64,000 nt of DNA from CAVPHV01 sp963704825 (GCA_963704825.1 CAVPHV010000004.1:86891-150890), one strand, 5' to 3'; positions 17,313-25,048 are shown, counted from the first letter of the stretch. The notes: generated by a model not told the origin, from the letters alone. Translations and numbers: made by a program.

Positions 17313-17652
17313 GACGGCTCCCGCCGATAGAGTCGATCGGATAACCAGAGTCACCCCCACAACCTGGTCGCAATCCGACACCGATAGCGACCAGCCCTCC
17401 GAAGAGGAACACGACGGCGCCAACGGGAACGGGGAGGTGGTGAACATCGGCGACGATGAAGGAGCAGATGTTGGACGACATCCGGGCGAATACGGCTGCG
17501 GCGATCAATGCCCCAACGCCCAGTGCGACCCAACCCCACCTCGTTGCTCCCCTCGGCCTCTTCCATGGCTCCGGCCGGTACATGTCGTCAGGATCGTCAG
17601 GCCACCGGATTCCGGGGTCAGGCCCGACTGCTTTGTGTTGATCGCCCTTCAT
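17299..17652 (-). CDS. Small membrane protein, unknown
   Basis: The 117-residue protein has a charged N-terminal cytoplasmic part rich in Pro, Asp and Arg, then two membrane segments (GWVALGVGALIAAAVFA and VGAVVFLFGGLVAIGVGL), and a short glycine-rich tail. It is the first gene of a minus-strand operon in the island. No function can be assigned. Two or more small membrane proteins in an island would fit an immunity, abortive-infection or transport module, but nothing in the sequence decides this. Confidence 0.55.
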   Translation of the reverse strand: MKGDQHKAVGPDPGIRWPDDPDDMYRPEPWKRPRGATRWGWVALGVGALIAAAVFARMSSNICSFIVADVHHLPVPVGAVVFLFGGLVAIGVGLRPGCGGDSGYPIDSIGGSRHGDS

Positions 17653-17742
17653 TCTCTTGCTGCGTCCGTGAAACGGTTGACGTCGGCGGTCACAGCAGAC
17701 GCACCTCCACCATCCATCATGTGTCCGTGTGGACCGGTCCGT

Positions 17743-17845
17743 CTATGGGGGAACTAACCCATTTCATCACCACGGGTCCCTCGACCCCAAGCGTGTGGCC
17801 GACCCCATGCGCATGAATGCGCCGAATGGGGTACTTCCCCCATAG
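17743..17845. repeat. 103-bp unit bounded by 18-bp inverted repeats
   Basis: The ends 17743-17760 and 17828-17845 are inverted repeats matching at 16 of 18 positions, with a perfect 11-bp outer part (CTATGGGGGAA and its complement). The right end abuts the second HTH fragment at exactly 17846. It could be a miniature insertion element or a large hairpin; no coding content is evident. Confidence 0.45.
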
Positions 17846-18006
17846 GCGGTCACCTGTCACGCATCGAGCGCGGCCACCGCTGCCCCAGCTCCGAAGTCGC
17901 GGACCGCATCGCCGAGCTGTACCGCCTCCCAACAGCAATCACCGACAGGCTCATGGCAGCGGCCGCTCACACCAGGGAATACGGGCGCAGCATCGGCGCA
18001 CGCTGA
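17846..18006 (+). pseudogene. HTH gene 3' fragment (copy 2)
   Basis: This is a 161-bp near-copy of 16571-16731. It translates in the equivalent frame as GHLSRIERGHRCPSSEVADR and continues to the same C-terminal stretch ending YGRSIGAR and a stop. The start of the gene is absent; the inverted-repeat unit lies directly upstream. Confidence 0.7.
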
Positions 18007-18235
18007 CGCCGCGTTCCTGACGGCGTAGAGCGGTTCGGCCGCTGCAAGGCGGGGTCACTTCAGTTGAGGACCTTGGCCTCGGCGCGGACCGAGGTTGGCG
18101 GAAACGGCAGGACGCCTCTATGCCCAAGAGTTGTGCGACGATGACAATGCGGGTAGACACCGTGGAGGAGGAGCGGGGAGCCCTTGTATCGGCAAACCGC
18201 GGCCGCAGCACTGACATAGAGCGGAGGTGGGCGCC
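18007..18235. other. Leader region with a possible 39-codon ORF
   Basis: An ATG at 18120 opens a 39-codon frame whose TGA overlaps the ATG of the next gene (18236). The coupling is suggestive, but the peptide, starting MPKSCATMTMRVDTVEEERG, matches nothing I know. The rest shows no gene. Confidence 0.25.
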
Positions 18236-18700
18236 ATGAGTTACTTCAAAGACCTATCGCCTTACACTTACAACTTGGGACCCGAGGACGGCCAAGGCGC
18301 GGTCAATATCGGGTGGCTCGAAGGCGAGTGCGAGTACCCGACTGGACCGGTCCCCGATGGATTCGTCGAGCGTATCGGCTGGCTCACCGACCTCTCCGTT
18401 CGTGTGACGCGGGGGTGGCAAGGATGCACGCTCAACCCCTCCGCCCCCTCGTGTCGGGAATACCCGGTTGACGGTGGTCTGGGTAGTGCTGAGATCAGGA
18501 TTGAAGGTGCGGATGGGACGGTGTACGCGGCTCCGAACCTCATCGCTCACTATGTAGTGGCCCACGGGTATCGACCACCGGAGCCGTTCGTCGAGGCCGT
18601 AATGGCGCTGGACAGGCCGCCAGACCCGCGCACCTGGTACCGGCGTTGGGAACCCGAGCGTGGCGCGGGACTGGGCTACGAGGCCGCCGCTAACGACTGA
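18236..18700 (+). CDS. Uncharacterised small actinobacterial protein (DUF7919-like)
   Basis: The 154-residue product has the layout of a common but uncharacterised actinobacterial family. It begins MSYFKDLSPYTYN, continues with VNIGWLEGECEYPTG and a C-(x)n-C segment in mid-protein, and ends in a conserved-looking stretch, YAAPNLIAHYVVAHGYRPP. I recall this layout as DUF7919, from memory only. Function is unknown; members often lie beside toxins or in mobile regions. ATG 18236 is preceded by GGAGG at 18223-18227, with 8 nt spacing. It is the cargo between the second HTH fragment and the nuclease gene. Confidence 0.6.
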   Translation: MSYFKDLSPYTYNLGPEDGQGAVNIGWLEGECEYPTGPVPDGFVERIGWLTDLSVRVTRGWQGCTLNPSAPSCREYPVDGGLGSAEIRIEGADGTVYAAPNLIAHYVVAHGYRPPEPFVEAVMALDRPPDPRTWYRRWEPERGAGLGYEAAAND

Positions 18701-18727
18701 AGGCCCGACCCCAAGCCGAGGAGTGGG

Positions 18728-19126
18728 CTACAGGCCACTAGACCCTCCACTGCCAAACCCCGACGTGCCTCCCATGCCTATCCCTGAGGTGATCGTCTCA
18801 AGTGTCTCGTCGTAGTTGCCGGGCCGCGCCACAACCACATCGACGCCGGCGGCGGCGACCGTGTCCAACCAATCCGATTGCTCGAGCGTGAGCCGACCCC
18901 GAGCCGACTTGCATTCGATCGCCATCACGCCGCGGTCCGGGTGCGTCAGGAACAGGCCGGGCCATCCCTTGCCGTTGTACTGCGCCGCGGTCGTGGTCGG
19001 GGGCGCGGTGAGGGCGCGGGAGGGTGCAAAACAGGGGAAAACCGTGGGTAAGGGTGAGTAGAGAACTACCTGGTCAGGGCGTATTTCGCCTAGTCGGCGC
19101 CATACCCGATCTTGCATGGCATGCAA
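18728..19126 (-). CDS. VRR-NUC/PD-(D/E)XK-like nuclease, 5' end in the att repeat
   Basis: The C-terminal 90 residues look like a VRR-NUC-type nuclease of phage and mobile elements: GWPGLFLTHPDRGVMAIECK contains the aspartate and the ExK of a PD-(D/E)XK site, followed by LTLEQSDWLDTVAAAGVDV. The first 40 residues are atypical and the start codon lies inside the right att repeat, so the natural N-terminus was probably lost by recombination. A glycine/serine-rich tail ends the protein. A second, shorter piece of the same gene lies at 23738-23822. Confidence 0.55.
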   Translation of the reverse strand: MHAMQDRVWRRLGEIRPDQVVLYSPLPTVFPCFAPSRALTAPPTTTAAQYNGKGWPGLFLTHPDRGVMAIECKSARGRLTLEQSDWLDTVAAAGVDVVVARPGNYDETLETITSGIGMGGTSGFGSGGSSGL

Positions 19127-19159
19127 GAGGTCGAGGGTTCAAATCCCTCCAGCTCCACA
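19111..19159 (+). repeat. Right att copy: partial duplicate of tRNA-Ala 3' part
   Basis: Identical to 15727-15775. It lacks the D arm and the acceptor 5' strand, so it is not a functional tRNA. The first arm of the tRNA terminator follows, but its partner arm is displaced by about 20 nt. Confidence 0.9.
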
Positions 19160-19284
19160 AAAGGAAACCCCCGCGATTGGGGGCTGTCGAATAGTCGGCC
19201 CTCGGGGCGGGGTTTCTGCGCTTGGAGGACCACCTAAGCCGAGGATTCCGAAGGCCCCAATCCCACAAGAACCCCACGCGCCGA

Positions 19285-19368
19285 AGCGTCCAGGGCGTCT
19301 GCGGCCGCTTCGTCGAGGCCTGGAAGGAGGTGGCCGTAGGTGTGTCGAGTGTTGTCCGAATCCCGAGT
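19285..19368 (-). pseudogene. Integrase C-terminal remnant (second copy)
   Basis: Read on the minus strand, with one base removed near the middle, this segment gives TTLDTYGHLLPGLDEAAAD. That closely matches TTTLDTYGHLFDGLDEAAAE of the integrase at 15791-16414, including the nucleophilic tyrosine. Only about 28 codons remain, so it is a decayed relative. Confidence 0.6.
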
Positions 19369-19464
19369 AATGCCCGCTGTCAAGTGGTGGGGGATGCTGC
19401 AGTGCCGGACGAGAAGTGTCTGATGATGAACCGCACGGTTTGAACGGGCGATGGGGTCTGCGTG

Positions 19465-22400
19465 CTAGGTGGAGAACCGAACGATGGCCCACGTGTGCAG
19501 CCGGGGGATCTCAATGACATACCCAGGCGGGTTCGCAGCTCGCCGCATGATCAGGTCACCCTGGGGAATCGGGTCCGGCGCAAACAACTCAATGACGGGT
19601 TGATCAATCCCAGCGAGCAGGGCGTCGTGAACAAACAGCCGAACCCGCCCCTGGGGGCGAACCTGGTCGGCGGCCTGGCTGAAATCCCGGTTCACGACAT
19701 GCAGCACGACCTCAGTCGTATCAGTCACGGTTTTCCGGCGCGGCAGTACCAGAAGGTCACCCTCGCTCTCGACGACCTCGACCAACGGGGTGATCTCGTT
19801 GAGGACCTGCTTCACGCTCCGGTAGACCTCGACCCGTCCCGTCGCCAATCCGGCCTCGACGACGTCTCGCTGCGGACCATCCACGACCAGCTCGCCGGGG
19901 ATGTAGATCTTCTGGTAGCGATTGAGTTCGGCGGCGGTGAGTTGTTTGGTGAAGAGGAGGTCGTCTCCCGCCACCACCAGTCCGGCGGGGATGTGATGGC
20001 CGAGCAACTGCGCGAGGGCTTCAGTGCTGGTGCTTCCACCGACCCGGGTTGCTGCGCTGTCGACGAGCAAGGCCACCTGCGCAACCGGCTCGAAGTCGTC
20101 GAATAGATCCTGGTGCGACAAGACGAAATTGAAGAAGGGTCGATAAGCTCCGGGGTCGGAGGTGTAGTTCCCCTCCGTCGCCCACCCGTAGTGGGCATAC
20201 GACAGCTGGTGGCCAAAGGCATACATCTGGGCGGTCCACCACGCCGGCGTGCGATACAACGAGTGGGTACTCAGGTAGTCGTAGTTGGGTCCCGGCAGAA
20301 CCGCAACCATGGGCTTGCCGAGGGCATCGGCCATCTTGGCCGCATGGAAGCTCTCTCGGCCAAATTGCTCGAGGTGGTTCACCTCTGGGCCAAAGAAGTC
20401 GTATAGGTTCCAGCCCATCAGGTGCAGCACGTCCAGGTTGTAGGAATTGCCCGAGAACAGCAGCTGCGGGTCAAGTGTCAGGGCGTGGGCCTTGAGACCG
20501 TTGATAGTCCACTGCACTCGTCGATAGAGGTACACGTTGTAGATATCGATCAGCGGCAACTCGGGAACGTTCTCAGCCGGACATCCCTTCGTGGAGCCGC
20601 TCGTCCCGCCGTACGAGGCTGAACCTTGCACCGGGTGGTGATAGGTGTACCGGCAGTGAAAAACGTGTGTCAGATCCGCCAGCTCGTTCCATGGTTCGGT
20701 TTGCCACAGAGCCCTGAGGTCGGCCTCGAGGTATTGCCGGTAGTTGAAGGTCGCGATGTCGCCGATCTCCCACTCGTCGAAGTCCTCTTGGGCGTAGTTG
20801 GCGATCAGGTAGTTGCGGAATCCCGCCATGTTGAGCGGGTCAAAGGAGCCGCTGAAGTCGCGCCACTCCAGCCGTGCCGTAGAGAAGACTGAGTCCAGGT
20901 GCACCGCGTTCGCGCCGGCAGCAATTCCGCGTTCAATCTCGTCTCTGAGGTGCTGATTGAAGCTGGGCCGGTGTGCGCAGAACCAGATCTTCTCGACACA
21001 CCCGAGATCATCCGCCTCACAGAACCAGGGGATTTCGACATCGTGATTCGCGACGTCCTTGCAGGTGCTCGTCGCCAAGAGGTCGCTGTAGCCGGCAGGG
21101 TCGTACGTTGGTGGCACCGTGATCAGGTTCTTGTCGGCGGCGACGATGGCCCCCTCCGAGACCACTGCCGCGATGGCCTCCTCGTATCGGTCTTTGTCCG
21201 AATCGGCTGCTCCGGCTTCCTCGAAGAAGTACTTCTTGGCCCACACCGGATCGACTCCCCAGCCGATGATCATGTTGCGATGCAGCGAGTCGATCATCCC
21301 GTTGCCGCTCACCACCAAGTTCTCGTTGTTCTCCCACCAACCCTCGAAGAATTCGAAGCCGGGTCGGAATGCGACCAGTGAACGCCGATAGCCATTCGGT
21401 TCCACACTCGGCGGAATGGTCACCTGAGGCTGAGGGGCAGGGTCGTCGGAGTAGTCACCGTCGTCTGCCCACGTCAGTGTGACGCCGGCCAGCAACACGG
21501 TGCCATCGGCGGCCCCCATCTTGAAGGCGAGCTTGCCGCTCCAGGAGGCCATGCCATGCTCGGGGACCTGCAATGACAGCGAGTATCTCTTCCAGTCTCC
21601 ACCGAGATTCACGATTCTGCTGTGCAACGGCTGTTGGTTCTCGGCGTCGACCCGCTGTACCCCCACGGTCATCGGTCGGGCTGGAGTCGACCGGGCGAAG
21701 AACTGCAGCTGATAGGTGCCGGCAGGCAGTATGAAGCCCCGCTGCGCCAGGACGACGTCCTGCGGCTTGTGCGCTGGGCTGTTGACCACGTTGGCCCGCA
21801 GCACATCCCCCCGGTAGCCCGCTAGGGCATCTCTCGCTGCCGGAGAGTTCACGATCTTGAACGAAGCCGACGCGGGTTGGGGCGCGACGTACAGTTTCCA
21901 CCCCTCCTTGCCCTGCAGGAAATTGCCGTTGCCGATCAACTGATCGCCTATGGGGATGTCTCGGTCCGGCACCACGACCTCGCCGCCCTCGAGGATTGTC
22001 TCGCACGACAGATGGGACTCGCCGTTGTCACACTCGTCTCGGTCACTGCCCCCGCGGAGCCGATCGATGCCGAGGCCGCCGTCCAGATAGTCGTCGCCGA
22101 ATCCGCCGTAGAGGACGTCGTTGCCGCCATTGCCAGCCAGGGTGTCGTCGCCGCCGGCTCCACGCACCACATCGTCTCCGGCCAGCCCAGCGAGACGGTC
22201 CGCGCGCTTGGTGCCGATGAGTTCGTCATCGTGGTGGCTGCCTTGGGCTGCGGCGACTCCGGCAAGCTCGTCCGTTCCGTGCCGGGTCGCGACCCCTTTG
22301 AGCAGGTTCACCTTCACTCCGCCCGCGGCGTCGCGGTAGGACACCGTGTCGGTGCCGTTGCCACCCTTGGCCACGTCGTCGCCGCCTCCCGGCGTCAGGT

Positions 22401-23058
22401 TGTCATCGCCCGACCAGCCACGCAGCAGATCGGCGCCGTAGCCGCCCATGAGGCGGTCATCGCCGGCGTGGCCATCGAGGAGATCGTCTCCTCCTTCGCC
22501 TTCGAGCGTGTCGTGGCCGATGCCGCCGAGGAGGTGATCTGCGCCGGCTCCTCCCATGATGTGGTCATCACCGCCCCCGCCGCGGATAACGTTCGGCGCT
22601 GCCGCCCCAACCACGCTGTCGTCGAACGGCGACCCGATGATGTTCTCGATCGAGTGCAGCTCGTCGATGTCCCACCCAATGGCGGTGCCGGCAGAGAGAT
22701 CTACTTCGACGCTGTTGGGAGCATTGCCGAAAGCAGCCCAGTCCGCTCCCAGGCCTCCCAGCATGACGTCGTCGCCCGGCCCGCCGACGAGGGTGTCATC
22801 CCCGTCGTAACCGCAGAGGGTGTCGTTGCCTTCGCCACCCACCAGTCGGTCGTTGCCACCCAACCCGACAATTACATCGTTCCCGTCGGTGCCTTTCAGC
22901 ACGTCATTGCCCATCGTGCCCACGACCGTTGCCGGCTTCCCGTCACACAAAGGTGGAGCCGCCTCCGCACCAGAGTGGGGGATCAGCATGACCACCCCGA
23001 GGATGAGCAGGGTAGCGCAGCACACGACCAGGGACTTGGGTAGGTACGGGCGGCGCAT
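19465..23058 (-). CDS. Large secreted RTX-like repeat protein with glycosidase-like region
   Basis: The 1197-residue product starts with a signal peptide (residues 1-33, ending HSGAEA). Residues 47-340 hold many calcium-binding nonapeptide-like repeats of the GGxGxDxLxG type, for example GGAGADHLLGG. Residues 370-530 look like a beta-rich carbohydrate-binding module. From about 560 to 1000 is a region resembling a TIM-barrel glycoside hydrolase (GIAAGANAVHLDSVF with a candidate catalytic aspartate), then a trimerisation-like alpha/beta domain (ALAQLLGHHIPAGLVVAGDD). The start ATG 23058 is chosen for the signal peptide; a longer frame runs into a gene fragment. Substrate is unknown. It is cargo of the accessory region. 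Confidence 0.7.
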   Translation of the reverse strand: MRRPYLPKSLVVCCATLLILGVVMLIPHSGAEAAPPLCDGKPATVVGTMGNDVLKGTDGNDVIVGLGGNDRLVGGEGNDTLCGYDGDDTLVGGPGDDVMLGGLGADWAAFGNAPNSVEVDLSAGTAIGWDIDELHSIENIIGSPFDDSVVGAAAPNVIRGGGGDDHIMGGAGADHLLGGIGHDTLEGEGGDDLLDGHAGDDRLMGGYGADLLRGWSGDDNLTPGGGDDVAKGGNGTDTVSYRDAAGGVKVNLLKGVATRHGTDELAGVAAAQGSHHDDELIGTKRADRLAGLAGDDVVRGAGGDDTLAGNGGNDVLYGGFGDDYLDGGLGIDRLRGGSDRDECDNGESHLSCETILEGGEVVVPDRDIPIGDQLIGNGNFLQGKEGWKLYVAPQPASASFKIVNSPAARDALAGYRGDVLRANVVNSPAHKPQDVVLAQRGFILPAGTYQLQFFARSTPARPMTVGVQRVDAENQQPLHSRIVNLGGDWKRYSLSLQVPEHGMASWSGKLAFKMGAADGTVLLAGVTLTWADDGDYSDDPAPQPQVTIPPSVEPNGYRRSLVAFRPGFEFFEGWWENNENLVVSGNGMIDSLHRNMIIGWGVDPVWAKKYFFEEAGAADSDKDRYEEAIAAVVSEGAIVAADKNLITVPPTYDPAGYSDLLATSTCKDVANHDVEIPWFCEADDLGCVEKIWFCAHRPSFNQHLRDEIERGIAAGANAVHLDSVFSTARLEWRDFSGSFDPLNMAGFRNYLIANYAQEDFDEWEIGDIATFNYRQYLEADLRALWQTEPWNELADLTHVFHCRYTYHHPVQGSASYGGTSGSTKGCPAENVPELPLIDIYNVYLYRRVQWTINGLKAHALTLDPQLLFSGNSYNLDVLHLMGWNLYDFFGPEVNHLEQFGRESFHAAKMADALGKPMVAVLPGPNYDYLSTHSLYRTPAWWTAQMYAFGHQLSYAHYGWATEGNYTSDPGAYRPFFNFVLSHQDLFDDFEPVAQVALLVDSAATRVGGSTSTEALAQLLGHHIPAGLVVAGDDLLFTKQLTAAELNRYQKIYIPGELVVDGPQRDVVEAGLATGRVEVYRSVKQVLNEITPLVEVVESEGDLLVLPRRKTVTDTTEVVLHVVNRDFSQAADQVRPQGRVRLFVHDALLAGIDQPVIELFAPDPIPQGDLIMRRAANPPGYVIEIPRLHTWAIVRFST

Positions 23059-23110
23059 GACTCCCACTCTTTGCCTCCATCCTTGCGGCCACGGGCGGCC
23101 CCTCGCTAGT

Positions 23111-23211
23111 GGGCGAACGGCACTACCGCCCTCCGGATCGTGCTCAGCGACAGGCTGATGGCGGCGGCCGCGCTCACCAGGGAATACGGGCGCAGCATCG
23201 GCGTACGCTGA
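23111..23211 (+). pseudogene. HTH gene 3' fragment (copy 3)
   Basis: The end of the Xre-type gene recurs here. From GACAGGCT at about 23149 to the TGA at 23209-23211 it is nearly identical to copies 1 and 2; upstream it is degraded. It stands between the start of the large secreted-protein gene and the next small membrane protein. Confidence 0.65.
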
Positions 23212-23278
23212 ATGGGTTTGCTGGCGCCGGCAGGCCGGTTCTACGGTTGATTCGCAACCCCAGGGAGGCCCGCAAGTC

Positions 23279-23713
23279 GTGGACGACAAGACCACCGGCT
23301 GGTGGCTCATCGTCGGAGGCGGACTGTCTGCCCTTGGTTTGTTCCTGCCGTGGATCAGCTTCAGGACACAAGACTGGGCGACGTTCACCCGATCCGGCCT
23401 GGACGACGGCGACGGGTTGATGACGCTTGTCTGCGGTGCCGTCATCGTCATCATTGGCGGATACATAGTTGGCGGTAGCCAGATCACAAAGGGGAGCCTC
23501 ATTGTTCTGTGGATGGCACTCATCACCGCCGGCGCCGTGTGGTTCACCAACTTCTTCGACATCCGCGATCGCATCGTCTATATCCATTGGGGGTCCACGC
23601 ACGCCACGAGCGTCGGCTCCGGGATATGGGTCATAGCTGTTGGACTCTTTGTGACACTTTCCGGATTGGTACAGATGAGCAGCCGGTTTGTACGGTTTCG
23701 GCGTCGCAGCTAA
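23279..23713 (+). CDS. Small four-helix membrane protein, unknown
   Basis: The 144-residue protein has four hydrophobic segments (about residues 8-26, 48-66, 72-90 and 115-133) and a basic C-terminus, FVRFRRRS. No family is recognised. GTG 23279 follows a GGGAGG about 10 nt upstream. It begins 67 bp after the end of HTH copy 3 and ends just before the second nuclease fragment, the same relative position as the cargo gene at 18236-18700. Confidence 0.6.
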   Translation: MDDKTTGWWLIVGGGLSALGLFLPWISFRTQDWATFTRSGLDDGDGLMTLVCGAVIVIIGGYIVGGSQITKGSLIVLWMALITAGAVWFTNFFDIRDRIVYIHWGSTHATSVGSGIWVIAVGLFVTLSGLVQMSSRFVRFRRRS

Positions 23714-23737
23714 CACCCATTCCTCCTGGGTTGCTGC

Positions 23738-23822
23738 GGAGAGCCGATCCCGCGCCCGACTTGCTTTCGATGGCCATCACCCCGCGGTCCGGGTGTGCCA
23801 GGAACAGGCCGGGCTTCACCAC
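23738..23822 (-). pseudogene. VRR-NUC-like nuclease fragment (second copy)
   Basis: About 80 bp match 18886-18965 closely and read PGLFLAHPDRGVMAIESK on the minus strand. The catalytic-site ECK has become ESK, and the frame degrades after it. Only the core motif survives. Confidence 0.65.
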
Positions 23823-24266
23823 TTCCGTCGTAACGCACTGCGGTCCGCCTCCCGGGTTCGGTCAGGATCGGGTCGCGGTCTGGCTACAGGACGCAGCAGA
23901 CAGGCACCGCTCATAGAGGCGGACGGCCCTCGACGTTGCTACTTCGTCTGCATCCCTGACGTGACGGTGACGATCACGTCGTCGCTATCGGCGGGCCGAA
24001 CCACCGCATGACCTGGCGTCGACCCCATGCGTAAGAGTTGAGGGCAGTTCTCCCCCGGCAGCGCACACCTTGTGGTCGGAGTATGGAAGTGGAGGCGGCG
24101 GTGGACCCCATAGACCCCAAAGCACTGAAATACGCGCCAGGTCCTGGGATCCGGCCACACCCCTGATCGGTGCGACGTCGACAACACGCCCCCGCTCATG
24201 CCGAGGCCTCGGAGGACCGCGGTAATCCGCGGTTGACGCTGGTGGTGGGTGCCGTGACGTCTCTGA
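23823..24266. other. Gene-free interval
   Basis: I see no supported gene in these 444 bases. Minus-strand frames across it lack motifs and have poor codon character. Base composition is more mixed than in the backbone, as expected for decayed island DNA. Confidence 0.4.
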
Positions 24267-24554
24267 TTACAGCGGGACGGCCACCATCGTGCGGGTGTCG
24301 ATTGTATCCAGCAGCTTGGCCGGTTCCGGCTCGATTGCCCGGCGCTGGGCCGAGGCGTAGTACGCCTCCACGGTGGCCTCGATGCCGCCCTCGGCGCTGA
24401 CGATCCAGATGAACTGGTTGTCTTTGGGCACCATCCAAGCTCCAACCACCTCGAACCCCACAGCCCGACGAGCCTCGACGACCGCCGGGAAGATCTCGAG
24501 GAAGGTATCCATCTGCCCGTCCTTGACCTCATACATCCGTAATTCGTATTCCAT
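24267..24554 (-). CDS. NIPSNAP-family protein
   Basis: The 95-residue protein matches the NIPSNAP fold, a ferredoxin-like dimeric alpha-beta barrel. It begins MEYELRMYEVKDGQMDTFLE and contains the family-type segment VGAWMVPKDNQFIWIVSAEG. Bacterial members are small stand-alone proteins of unknown biochemical role. It is the first intact gene after the accessory region. Confidence 0.75.
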   Translation of the reverse strand: MEYELRMYEVKDGQMDTFLEIFPAVVEARRAVGFEVVGAWMVPKDNQFIWIVSAEGGIEATVEAYYASAQRRAIEPEPAKLLDTIDTRTMVAVPL

Positions 24555-24691
24555 CGGTCTCTCCTCGTTCCTACGTCATGGGACCTGGATTCGGCGACTT
24601 GATACTCGTGGACGCCAGCGGAGGTGCAAAGCGGGAGCATGTCCCGGCCCGTCGTGGCGGCGCCGAAACCAAGCACCGAGTGAGCGTTGCG

Positions 24692-24929
24692 TCACGACTG
24701 TTGAGCCTGCAGGGCAACGTTCTCGCACAACATGGCATCGTCCCAGCTCAGGGGCTCTCTCGGTTCCGTCGGGAGCACGTCGATGACGAAGCCATCGCGA
24801 CCCAGCCACTCTTTCAGCCTGGCGGGGCGATAGATCGACAGCCTCGTCCAGCACCTCTCTCGTCTCAGGCGAGTACTCCGACCAGTGGCGGTGCGGACCC
24901 GATTCCCGTGTCGCCAGGGCCTGATTCAT
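24692..24929 (-). pseudogene. Hypothetical protein gene with a probable frameshift
   Basis: From ATG 24929 the frame reads MNQALATRESGPHRHWSEYS and keeps coding character for about 33 codons. A one-base shift then enters a second coding-like stretch, YRPARLKEWLGRDGFVIDVL, ending at TGA 24692. Neither half is recognised. Together they look like one protein of about 79 residues broken by an indel or sequence error. Confidence 0.35.
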
Positions 24930-25048
24930 ACTGCGAAGCTAATAAGGCCTGAGATCAGCGGCGCGGCGATTAGGACGGCGTTTTCGAATGCCGCTTTGGC
25001 ATCGCGGTCGAGACCGAGTTCATCTGCAAGTTCGCTCCTGGTCTTCAT
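24926..25048 (-). CDS. Possible 40-residue protein coupled to the next ORF
   Basis: The frame starts MKTRSELADELGLDRDAKAA and ends in a hydrophobic helix (VLIAAPLISGLISFAV). Its TGA overlaps the ATG of the following broken gene (ATGA). The helix-like N-terminus and hydrophobic end would suit a membrane-tethered peptide. No homologue is recalled. Confidence 0.35.
   Translation of the reverse strand: MKTRSELADELGLDRDAKAAFENAVLIAAPLISGLISFAV

Larger units (their letters stand above)
15727..19159. mobile_element. Decayed integrative element at tRNA-Ala, bounded by 49-bp repeats
   Basis: The element is bounded by the two att copies. In order it holds a 5'-truncated integrase, an HTH fragment, a minus-strand operon of small membrane proteins, a 103-bp inverted-repeat unit, a second HTH fragment, a short hypothetical protein and a VRR-NUC-like nuclease gene that reaches into the right att copy. 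There is no replication or conjugation gene. With a truncated integrase it is probably immobile. Confidence 0.8.
19160..23822. mobile_element. Second decayed element in tandem, remnant
   Basis: Directly after the right att copy lies another integrase C-terminal remnant, mirroring the position of the first. It is followed by the large secreted-protein gene, a third HTH fragment, a membrane protein and a second nuclease fragment. This repeats the order integrase, cargo, HTH, cargo, nuclease. No third att copy was found, so the right boundary is set at the nuclease fragment and is approximate. Confidence 0.5.

Noticed and set aside
17951..18217. A minus-strand 88-codon frame over the second HTH fragment
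   Set aside because: It runs antisense to the recognised HTH homology and has no motif.
19111..19159. A second tRNA-Ala gene
   Set aside because: Only the anticodon arm to the acceptor 3' strand is present; the D arm and acceptor 5' strand are missing, so it is an att duplicate.
22100..22950. Short repeats that might suggest a CRISPR array or tandem DNA repeats
   Set aside because: They are the degenerate codons of the calcium-binding GGxGxD repeats in the large secreted protein; spacing and sequence vary as in protein repeats. No CRISPR array is seen in the window.
23939..24676. A 245-codon minus-strand frame across the NIPSNAP gene
   Set aside because: It reads the NIPSNAP gene in the wrong phase and shows no domain.
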